Assembly: GCA_030263275.1 (NCBI GenBank)
Contig: SZOR01000140.1
Coordinates: 1 to 8,571, forward strand
Reading direction: 5' to 3'
DNA from: DSNY01 sp016861185
Lineage (GTDB): Bacteria; Pseudomonadota; Gammaproteobacteria; Burkholderiales; Burkholderiaceae_F
Length of the DNA stretch: 8,571 nucleotides
Below are positions 1 to 6,701 of the stretch, one piece after another. A program made the translations under genes and the position numbers. Position 1 is the first letter of the stretch; every line of letters starts with the position of its first letter. The notes under the pieces were generated by a model. It did no database searches, was not told the DNA's origin, and saw nothing but the letters and a program-made list of their open reading frames with translations.

Positions 1-1
1 C

Positions 2-880
2 GTCGGCGGCAGCGCGGTGTTCGCGCGCGAGTTCGCGCGCACGATCGAGTCCGCCGGCGGCGCGATCCGCACCAACGCGGAAGTTGCGCGCATCCGCGTG
101 CGCAATGCCCGCGTCGCGGGCGTAGCGCTCGCCGACGGCGAGGAGATCGAGGCGCGCTGCGTCGTCTCCGACGCCGGCGTGCGCAACACGCTGCGGCTGC
201 TGCCCGCGCCGCAGGTCGACTACCGCTGGGCCGACGACGCGCTCGCGATCGAGCCTTCGATCGGCTACGTGGGGCTCTATCTCGGTCTCGAAGGCGACGT
301 CGGCGCGCTCGGCGCGTCGGCCACCAACGACTGGATCTACGAAAGCTGGGACGTCAACGCGATCTGGCGCGATCCGTTCAGCGAGGCCGACGCGCCCGCG
401 CTGTTCGTGTCGTTTCCTTCGCTGAAGGATCCGTCGCACCGGCCGGGGTTGACGCTGAAGCACACCTGCGAGATCGTCGCGCTGGTCGACTGGGGCGCGT
501 TTTCGCAATGGGACCGGGAGGGCCTGAACAAGGGCACGCCGCGCAGCGAGGACTACGCCGCGTACAAGGCGCTGATCGAGCGCAATCTGCTCGCGCAGTT
601 CCGCCGGCACTATCCGCGGCTCGCGCCGCTGGCGCGCTTCCACGAAGCGTCGACGCCGATTTCGGTGGCCTCGATCACCGCCGCCGAGCACGGCGCGATG
701 TACGGATTGCAGACCACGCCCGAGCGCTTTCTGAGCCCCGCACTGCGCCCGCGCACGCCCATCGGCGGGCTCTTCCTCGCGGGCCAGGACGCCTGCGCGC
801 CGGGCGTCACCGGGGCGCTGATGGGCGGCGTGATGGCCGCGATCGCGATCGATCCGAAGCTGGCGCGGTTGCTGCGGTGA
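2..880 (+). CDS. FAD-dependent oxidoreductase, phytoene desaturase / retinol saturase-like (3' part)
   Basis: The gene runs in from the left edge; 292 residues and the TGA stop are visible. The N-terminal FAD (Rossmann) domain lies outside the window, so this is roughly the C-terminal half to two thirds of a protein usually near 500 residues. The visible part opens with a GGS turn followed by a helix and an AGGAIRTNAEVARI segment, the usual 'construct a second strand and reach the dinucleotide' region of this flavoprotein superfamily. A VVSDAG motif follows (about residues 55-60). Near the C terminus is GGLFLAGQDACAPGVTGALMGG (about residues 256-276), the FAD-contacting block of CrtI/CrtISO/RetSat-type enzymes. 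By family these enzymes desaturate, isomerise or saturate polyene or isoprenoid-like substrates. The substrate here is unknown, and no carotenoid genes are visible nearby. The gene converges on the PQQ dehydrogenase gene, with a repeat element between them. Confidence 0.85.
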   Translation, partial: VGGSAVFAREFARTIESAGGAIRTNAEVARIRVRNARVAGVALADGEEIEARCVVSDAGVRNTLRLLPAPQVDYRWADDALAIEPSIGYVGLYLGLEGDVGALGASATNDWIYESWDVNAIWRDPFSEADAPALFVSFPSLKDPSHRPGLTLKHTCEIVALVDWGAFSQWDREGLNKGTPRSEDYAAYKALIERNLLAQFRRHYPRLAPLARFHEASTPISVASITAAEHGAMYGLQTTPERFLSPALRPRTPIGGLFLAGQDACAPGVTGALMGGVMAAIAIDPKLARLLR

Positions 881-1065
881 GGTGGGAGTGCGGATTGCGG
901 ATTGCGGGATGCGATTTCCGCAGCGCCGTCGGTCGGAAGCGCTTCTCGGCGCCCGAGCTCGGCTTGCAAGTGTTGACGTTCCGCGCGTGTGTTCGGCATC
1001 GTCATCGCTGAAGCCGCCGCGCAATCCGCGATCCGCACCGCGCAATCCGCAATCCGCGGTCCGAA
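881..1065. repeat. Heptamer-armed inverted-repeat element 1, filling a convergent intergenic gap
   Basis: The left arm GCGGATTGCGGATTGCG (890-906) is a perfect 17-base inverted match to the right arm at 1041-1057. A second right-hand copy at 1020-1036 differs by one base. The left arm begins 9 bases after the stop of the plus-strand oxidoreductase, and the right arm ends 8 bases before the stop codon of the minus-strand PQQ dehydrogenase, so the element is essentially the entire gap. The loop of about 113-134 bases has no recognisable gene. Its position between two convergent genes would suit a bidirectional terminator or mRNA 3'-end hairpin (inference). The same arms recur at 3014-3086 and 6539-6609. 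Confidence 0.85.
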
Positions 1066-2190
1066 CTACGCCGGTTCGAGCCTCAGGATCGCCCCGTTCG
1101 GCGTATCGGTCAGCAGATAGACGAAGCCGTCGGGGCCGATGCGCACGTCGCGCACGCGCGCGACCGCGCCGACGAGCATGAACTCGTCTTCGACGAAGCG
1201 CTCGCCGTCGAGCCGCACGCGGATCAGGGCCTGCCCGCGCAGCGCGCCGATCAGCGCGTCGCCGCGCCAGCGCGGAAACTTGTCGCCCTCGTAGAACGCG
1301 AGTCCGGAAATCGCCGGAGAAGGCGTCCAGTACTTGACCGGTTGCGCCATGCCCGCCTTCGCGGTGCCTTCGCCGATCTTCGTGCCGGTCACGTAGTTGA
1401 CGCCGTAGGTGATCACCGGCCAGCCGTAGTTGACGCCGGCGCGCACGACGTTCAGCTCGTCGCCGCCCTGCGGTCCGTGCTCGATCGCCCACAACTGCCC
1501 GCTCGCGGGGTGCAGCGCCGCGCCCTGCACGTTGCGATGGCCGAACGACCAGATCTCCGGACGCGCTTGCGAATCGTTCGCGAACGGATTGCCGCGGGCC
1601 GGTCTGCCGTCGTCGGTCAGCCGCACGATCTTGCCGGCGTGGTCGTCGAGCCGCTGCGCGCGGTCCATCGTGCCGCGATCGCCCAGCGTCACGTACATGA
1701 AGCCGTCGCGGCCGAACACGATGCGCGAGCCGAAGTGCAGTCCGCCGTTGGACTTTGGCTGCATCCGGAACAGCACCTCGACCTGCGTCAGGCGATACGC
1801 GCCGGGCGTGCCTGCGAGCTTGCCGCGCGCGACTTCGGTGCCGTGGCCGTCGTCGTCGCGCTGCACGTAACTCCAGTAGATCCAGCCGTTCGCCGCGAAC
1901 TGCGGATGGAGCGCGACGTCGAGCAGACCGCCCTGCCCGGTCGGATCGACGCGCGGCAATCCTGCAACCGGATTCGGATCCAGCCTGCCGTCGCGCTCGA
2001 CGACGCGCAGCCGGCCCGGCCGCTCGGTCACGAGCATGCGACCGTCGGGCAGGAACGCGAGCCCCCAGGGACGCTCGAGCCCGGCGACGACGGTGGCCAC
2101 GCGCAGCCGGTGTTCCTTGGTCTCGACGAGCTGCGCCGACGCACCGGCCGCCGCCAACGCGAGCAACGAAGCAGCCAGCGCGCGCTTCAT
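1066..2190 (-). CDS. PQQ-dependent sugar dehydrogenase (soluble aldose sugar dehydrogenase, YliI/Asd-like)
   Basis: A 374-residue secreted protein predicted to fold as a six-bladed beta-propeller of the GSDH family. It would use pyrroloquinoline quinone and calcium to oxidise the C1 hydroxyl of aldoses in the periplasm. I start it at the ATG at 2190, not at an upstream in-frame start at 2247, because this ATG begins a clean Sec signal peptide (MKRALAASLLALAAAGASA, then Q20) and has a GGAG 11 bases upstream. Seen motifs: ERPWGLAFLPDG (39-50); GGLLDVALHPQF (88-99) with His95 as the likely catalytic base; FGHRNVQG (216-223) with the Arg-Asn pair that contacts PQQ in the family; EHGPQGGDELN (237-247); and RVRDVRIGPDG (345-355), matching the second PQQ-binding arginine pair. 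Length is normal for the Asd branch. It lies 82 bases downstream of the phosphoesterase gene on the same strand. PQQ biosynthesis genes are not in view, and the sugar specificity cannot be read from sequence. Confidence 0.9.
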   Translation of the reverse strand: MKRALAASLLALAAAGASAQLVETKEHRLRVATVVAGLERPWGLAFLPDGRMLVTERPGRLRVVERDGRLDPNPVAGLPRVDPTGQGGLLDVALHPQFAANGWIYWSYVQRDDDGHGTEVARGKLAGTPGAYRLTQVEVLFRMQPKSNGGLHFGSRIVFGRDGFMYVTLGDRGTMDRAQRLDDHAGKIVRLTDDGRPARGNPFANDSQARPEIWSFGHRNVQGAALHPASGQLWAIEHGPQGGDELNVVRAGVNYGWPVITYGVNYVTGTKIGEGTAKAGMAQPVKYWTPSPAISGLAFYEGDKFPRWRGDALIGALRGQALIRVRLDGERFVEDEFMLVGAVARVRDVRIGPDGFVYLLTDTPNGAILRLEPA

Positions 2191-2272
2191 GCCGATTCCC
2201 ACTCCGCAAAAGTGCCGAGGCTGCGCGATCGCGTAGGCGCGCGCCACTGGCGATTACCCGCAGCGCGTGACG

Positions 2273-3004
2273 CTAGCCGCGCCCCGACAGCCAGCGCGCG
2301 AAATCGGGCCGGCCGTGGCCGAGCGCGCGCTGCGCGGCGGCGCGCCAGTCGTAGTCGAGCGCGATGAACTGCGCGTGCCAGCCGTTGCGTCCGCGCTCGA
2401 CGAGCGCATAGCGCGCGTGCGGCGAGCCGAGCTCGTGCACATGCGGCACCGGGTGGCGCGCGCTGAACGCGGGGATGCCGACGGCGCCCGGATTGACGAT
2501 CGTCGGCCCGTCTCGCAACTCGACGATGCGCGGCACGTGCGAGTGGCCGCACAGCACGAGTCCGCTGCGCCACTCGCCGCAATCGCGGCGGATCTCGTCT
2601 TCGCGGCGCAGCTTCGCGCGGCCGGTCGAGGGATCCTCGAGCAGATAGACGAGATCGTCGGTCGGCGTGCCGTGGCACGCGAAGACGTCGTCGGCCAGGC
2701 GCAGCGTGGCGGGCAGCGCGCGCGTCCAGTCGAGCTGCTCGCGCGTGATCGACTCGAACGTGAACTGGTCCGACGGCTCGCCGCGCCGCTCTTCGCACAG
2801 CCACGTCTGCCGCTCGTGGTTGCCGCGCAGAGTCGGGCAGCCCAGCGCGATCAGGCGGTCCGCGGTTTCGCGCGGCCACAGCGGGCCGGCGAGCAGATCG
2901 CCGAGCGCGACGACCGCGTCCGCGCCGCGCCGCGCGATATCGGCGAGCACCGCTTCGAGCGCAGGCAGGTTGCCGTGGATGTCGGAGATCGCGGCGATGC
3001 GCAT
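2273..3004 (-). CDS. YfcE-like metallophosphoesterase
   Basis: A 243-residue cytoplasmic protein with the complete metal-site set of the calcineurin-like phosphoesterase superfamily: DIHGN (8-12), GDLLAGP (35-41), GNHE (61-64), CHGT (110-113), GHSHVP (153-158) and the NPGAVGIP segment (171-178) typical of the YfcE/MJ0936-like Metallophos_2 group. Such enzymes hydrolyse phosphodiester or phosphomonoester bonds using two divalent metals. The natural substrate of this branch is generally unknown, and nothing here narrows it. The start is the ATG at 3004, because the protein begins directly with the beta-strand leading into DIHGN. No convincing SD precedes it: a repeat arm ends 9 bases upstream and only CTCGAGA lies between. 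It is separated from dppF by the repeat-filled gap, so it may or may not belong to the transporter transcript. Confidence 0.88.
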   Translation of the reverse strand: MRIAAISDIHGNLPALEAVLADIARRGADAVVALGDLLAGPLWPRETADRLIALGCPTLRGNHERQTWLCEERRGEPSDQFTFESITREQLDWTRALPATLRLADDVFACHGTPTDDLVYLLEDPSTGRAKLRREDEIRRDCGEWRSGLVLCGHSHVPRIVELRDGPTIVNPGAVGIPAFSARHPVPHVHELGSPHARYALVERGRNGWHAQFIALDYDWRAAAQRALGHGRPDFARWLSGRG

Positions 3005-3090
3005 TCTCGAGTCGCGGATTGCGGATTGCGTCCAATGCGGTCCGCGTGGGCCCGGCGCCGTGCCCCAGGCGCAATCCGCGATCCGCAACC
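3005..3090. repeat. Heptamer-armed inverted-repeat element 2, between dppF and the phosphoesterase gene
   Basis: The left arm GCGGATTGCGGATTGCG (3014-3030) is identical to the left arm of element 1. The right arm at 3070-3086 matches its reverse complement at 16 of 17 positions. The 39-base loop is very GC-rich and holds GGGCC and GGCGCC palindromic cores. The right arm stops 4 bases from the dppF stop codon (3091-3093), and the left arm lies 9 bases from the phosphoesterase ATG (3004), so the element takes up the whole gap. Transcribed from the minus strand it would form a long stem after dppF. It lacks a clear U-tract, so intrinsic termination is only a possibility. Confidence 0.85.
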
Positions 3091-4127
3091 CTAGATCCGC
3101 CCCTCCTCCACCGCATGGCACGCCACCTGCGATTCGCCGGCGGCGTGGCGCACGAGCTTGAGCACCGGGACTTCGGACTTGCAGCGCGCGTTGGCGTGCG
3201 GGCAGCGCGGGTGGAAAGTGCAGCCGGTCGGCGGGTTCAGCGGGTTGGGTACTTCGCCCGCCACCGGCGTGCGTGCGCGCCCGCTCATCTCCAGATCGGG
3301 AATCGCGTCGAGCAGCATCCGCGTGTACGGATGGCGGGGCGCGGCGAACAGCGTGCGCTTGGGCGCCAGTTCGACCAGCTTGCCAAGGTACATCACGCCG
3401 ACGCGGTCGGAGATGTGATGCACGACCGCGAGGTTGTGCGAGATGAAGAGGTAGGTCAGTCCGAGGTCGCGCTGCAGCTCCTTCATCAGGTTCAGTACCT
3501 GCGCCTGCACCGACACGTCGAGCGCGGAGGTCGGCTCGTCGCAGACGAGGAACTCGGGGTGCGTGGCGAGCGCGCGCGCGATCGACAGCCGCTGCCGCTG
3601 TCCGCCCGAGAACTGGTGCGGGTACTTCTCCTTGTCGGCCGGCGCCAGCCGCACCAGCGTCAGCAGCTCGTCGACGCGCGCGGCGATCGCCTGCTTGTCC
3701 TGCATCAGCCCGTGCGCGCGCAGCGGCTCGGCGATGATGTCGGCGACGCGCCAGCGCGGGTTCAGGCTGGCGTACGGGTCCTGGAAGATCATCTGCAGCT
3801 TCTGCCGCAGATGGCGGCCGGAGGCCGTGTTCATCTCGCGCAGGTCGTGGCCGAAGAACTCGACGCGTCCCGCGGTCGGCGTGTACAGACCCACCAGCAG
3901 CCGCGCGACGGTCGACTTGCCGCAGCCCGATTCGCCGACCAGCGACAGCGTTTCGCCGCGCTTGATGTCGAAGCTCACGCCGTCGACCGCGCGCAGGATC
4001 TGCCGGCCCTTGCGCTCGAGCACGCGATTGAGCCATGGCGGCGAAACATCGAAGTACTTCGACAGGCCCTCGGCCTTGACGATGACCTCGCCGGCGGCCG
4101 GCTCGCTGCGGGGTTGGGGAACGGCGC

Positions 4128-4131
<4 letters not shown>
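3091..4131 (-). CDS. dppF: Dipeptide/oligopeptide ABC transporter ATP-binding protein, DppF/OppF type
   Basis: A 346-residue cytoplasmic ATPase that would pair with the DppD-type subunit to power import. Landmarks: Walker A GESGCGKST (66-74), Q-loop Gln117 in IFQDPYASLNP, signature FSGGQRQR (174-181), Walker B LVCDEPTSALD (195-205) and switch His232 in ISHN. The C-terminal oligopeptide-transport extension (HPYT at 267-270 onward) carries four cysteines (304, 310, 317, 338) in the CTFHPRCPxxxxxC...C pattern that binds an iron-sulphur cluster in Dpp/Opp ATPases. The extra N-terminal segment before the core (YFDVSPPWLNRVLERKG) is typical of the F rather than the D subunit. The start ATG at 4131 overlaps the dppD stop by four bases (ATGA), with AAGGTGG just upstream, indicating translational coupling. 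The symbol denotes the family role; the substrate is unproven. Confidence 0.93.
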
Positions 4132-5123
<992 letters not shown>

Positions 5124-5128
5124 CGAGA

Positions 5129-5135
5129 ACTCCTA
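5129..5135 (-). promoter_or_regulatory. SD of dppD overlapping the lipoprotein stop codon
   Basis: On the minus strand TAGGAG contains both the stop codon of the lipoprotein gene (5135-5133) and the AGGAG ribosome binding site (5133-5129), followed by six bases and the TTG start of dppD. Overlap of stop and SD suggests that translation of dppD is coupled to that of the lipoprotein. Confidence 0.75.
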
Positions 5136-5534
5136 TTTCCTGGCGATCGCCGCGCCGCAGCCGGGGATCGGCTCTTCGTAGTTGACGCGCGGCTCGAAGT
5201 CCTGCGACAGCGAGTTCTCCTTCTTCGCCTCGAGCCAGTAGCGCGTGCACGGCTTGACGTCGAGCGTCAGCGTGCGCTGCTCGCCGAAGCGGAAGCCGGC
5301 GGTCGGCGGCCCCTGCACGACGATCCTGTGCAGGCCCGGATCGATGCGGATCGGCGTGTAGCCGCGCTGGATGTAGTCCTGGTCGTCGACGCGGATGATG
5401 GTGACGTCGAAGGTGTTCAGCTCGGCCTTCTTCCAGCGCTGGCCCTGGATGTACGAGAAGGTGTCGGTCGTCGCGCAGGCGCCCAGCAGAACGGCGAGCG
5501 ACGCGGCGACGGACAGCGAACGCAGCATTGTCAT
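5133..5534 (-). CDS. Small lipoprotein of unknown function inside the peptide-transport cluster
   Basis: A 133-residue protein. The N terminus is a type II signal peptide: MTMLRSLSVAASLAVLLGAC with a lipobox-like LGAC, so Cys20 should be lipidated. The next residues are Ala-Thr-Thr, with no Asp at +2, which favours outer-membrane sorting by the classical rule. The mature part looks all-beta (alternating hydrophobics around 43-49 and 69-73, and an IDPGLHRIVVQG turn at 64-75 reminiscent of PEGA-like small domains). It carries two further cysteines, 96 and 126, that could form a disulphide. I do not recognise a named family. The start at 5534 is supported by AAGGAGGT immediately upstream (5546-5539); a second ATG six bases inside is less well spaced. 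It sits between dppC (89 bases away) and dppD (9 bases). A periplasmic or outer-membrane accessory role to the importer is only an inference. Confidence 0.8.
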   Translation of the reverse strand: MTMLRSLSVAASLAVLLGACATTDTFSYIQGQRWKKAELNTFDVTIIRVDDQDYIQRGYTPIRIDPGLHRIVVQGPPTAGFRFGEQRTLTLDVKPCTRYWLEAKKENSLSQDFEPRVNYEEPIPGCGAAIARK

Positions 5535-5540
5535 GGCGAC

Positions 5541-5546
5541 CTCCTT
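5541..5546 (-). promoter_or_regulatory. Strong SD of the lipoprotein gene
   Basis: AAGGAG on the minus strand, continuing as GGAGGT, six bases before the ATG at 5534. It selects this ATG over the one two codons later. The 89-base gap upstream (5535-5623) is clearly more AT-rich than the surroundings and could contain a secondary promoter, but I see no convincing -35/-10 pair. Confidence 0.7.
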
Positions 5547-5623
5547 TGCATCAGGCGCGGCGATGTGCCGCCCTCCCGTTCAAGTTAGCAAAGGAAAGAA
5601 GCATCGTCCGTAACCAATGGTTG

Positions 5624-6538
5624 CTAGCGCAACTTCGGGTTGAGCGCGTCGCGCAGCCAGTCGCCGAGCAAGTTCACCGACAGCACGAGCGCCACCAGCG
5701 CCGCGCCGGGGAAGATCGTGATCCACCATTCGCCGGAGAACAGGAACTCGTTGCCGATGCGGATCAGGGTGCCGAGCGAAGGCGTGGTCGGCGGCACGCC
5801 GACGCCGAGGAAAGACAGCGTGGCCTCGGTGATGATCGCGGTGGCGATGTGCACCGTGGCGAGCACCAGCACCGGACCCAGCACGTTCGGCAGCACGTGC
5901 CGCGCCATGATCGCGAGCGGCGCCACGCCGATCACGCGCGCGGCCTGCACGTACTCCTTGTTCTTCTCGACCAGCGTGGAGCCGCGCACCGTACGCGCGT
6001 ACTGGACCCAGCCCGACAGCGCGATCGCCAGCACCAGCACCAGGAACGCGACCTCGTTGTGCGCCTCGCGCGGCAGCGCGGCGCGCGCGACACCGTCGAT
6101 CAGCAGCGCGACCAGGATCGCCGGGAAAGACAGCATCACGTCGCAGATCCGCATGATGAAGGCGTCGACCTTGCCGCCGACGTAGCCCGACAGCAGACCG
6201 AGGCTGACGCCGATCAGCAGCGACAGCACGACCGACGCCACGCCGATCACCAGCGAAATGCGCATGCCGAACAGGATCGCCGAATACACGTCGCGTCCCT
6301 GGTCGTCGGTGCCGAGCCAGTATTTCGGGTTGCCGCCCTCCTGCCACGCCGGCGGCAGCGACGCGTCGAGCAGGTTGATCGTCGCCAGGTCGAACGGGTT
6401 GTGCGGCGCGACCCATTCGGCGAACACCGCGCAGAAGATCAGCACGAAAGCGACTACCGCCGCGCCGATCGCCACCGGCGAGCGCCGGAAGCTGTAGGCG
6501 ACGTCGCTGTCCCACCACCGTACGAGGAGTGTGTTCAT
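5624..6538 (-). CDS. dppC: Peptide ABC transporter permease, DppC/OppC type
   Basis: A 304-residue inner-membrane protein. It has the short N-terminal OppC-type region (FRRSPVAIGAAVVAFV) leading into the first membrane helix (about 22-42), and the characteristic periplasmic motif LGTDDQGRDVYSAILFGMRISL (75-96). A block of further hydrophobic helices follows, with the EAA cytoplasmic loop that docks onto the ATPases at EYVQAARVIGVAPLAIMARHVLPN (195-218). It ends with SVNLLGDWLRDALNPKLR, the usual C terminus of the C-type permease. About six helices are expected. In known Dpp/Opp systems this protein forms a heterodimer with a DppB-type permease; no dppB is present in the window. The ATG at 6538 fits the family N terminus, but no SD is visible, because the arm of repeat element 3 directly abuts the start codon. 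An in-frame extension to a GTG at 6637 would only translate repeat sequence, so I reject it. Confidence 0.92.
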   Translation of the reverse strand: MNTLLVRWWDSDVAYSFRRSPVAIGAAVVAFVLIFCAVFAEWVAPHNPFDLATINLLDASLPPAWQEGGNPKYWLGTDDQGRDVYSAILFGMRISLVIGVASVVLSLLIGVSLGLLSGYVGGKVDAFIMRICDVMLSFPAILVALLIDGVARAALPREAHNEVAFLVLVLAIALSGWVQYARTVRGSTLVEKNKEYVQAARVIGVAPLAIMARHVLPNVLGPVLVLATVHIATAIITEATLSFLGVGVPPTTPSLGTLIRIGNEFLFSGEWWITIFPGAALVALVLSVNLLGDWLRDALNPKLR

Positions 6539-6701
6539 CGGATTGCGGATTGCGCTGCGCGGATTGCGTTGATCGCGGACTGGGGTGCTTTGCCTACGCA
6601 ATCCGCAATGGCTCCGGCCGCCGCTACGCGGCTTCACGCCGGCTTCGCCGGCATGAGCCTGCGCCGCAACTTCGTTGTCCGCGATGCGCGATCCGAAACT
6701 C
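6539..6701. repeat. Composite heptamer-repeat element 3 between the binding-protein gene and dppC
   Basis: The left arm CGGATTGCGGATTGCG (6539-6554) begins at the base next to the dppC ATG. A shorter direct copy GCGGATTGCG is at 6559-6568. The inverted right arm CGCAATCCGCAAT (6597-6609) matches 13 bases exactly, and a degenerate outer right arm (6680-6695, 13 of 16) ends 6 bases from the stop of the binding-protein gene. Between the two right arms lies a cluster of small hairpins (6610-6677). It is more complex than elements 1 and 2 and may be a hybrid of two elements. No part of a permease reading frame was recognisable in either strand here, although dppB would normally occupy this place. 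Confidence 0.82.
6610..6677. other. Branched hairpin cluster within element 3
   Basis: GGCTC (6610-6614) pairs with GAGCC (6655-6659). It encloses two perfect hairpins: GCCGC-TAC-GCGGC (6620-6632) and GCCGGC-TTC-GCCGGC (6638-6652). A third small hairpin, CAAC-TTC-GTTG (6667-6677), follows. Together they would form a three-way junction plus a stem in RNA from either strand. In the minus-strand transcript this lies directly after the binding-protein gene. Confidence 0.6.

Noticed and set aside
882..1181. Small plus-strand protein-like frame after the oxidoreductase gene
   Set aside because: It is translation of the heptamer arms (RIADCG- and NPQSA-like repeats) running into the antisense of the PQQ dehydrogenase gene. 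No SD or domain.
2191..2247. N-terminal extension of the PQQ dehydrogenase
   Set aside because: It would place 19 residues before an intact signal peptide. The ATG at 2190 has the better context.
881..3090. CRISPR array suggested by repeated GCGGATT units
   Set aside because: The repeats are short heptamers in inverted arrangement, not regularly spaced direct repeats with unique spacers, and no cas genes are present.
2273..4036. Apparent minus-strand fusion of an ATPase-region frame with the phosphoesterase
   Set aside because: The upstream part is the wrong frame of dppF (alanine/arginine-rich, no Walker motifs), joined through the repeat element. Only the segment from the ATG at 3004 is real.
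5535..5623. Internal promoter upstream of the lipoprotein gene
   Set aside because: The gap is AT-rich, but only weak, poorly matched -35/-10-like hexamers are present, so I do not annotate a promoter.
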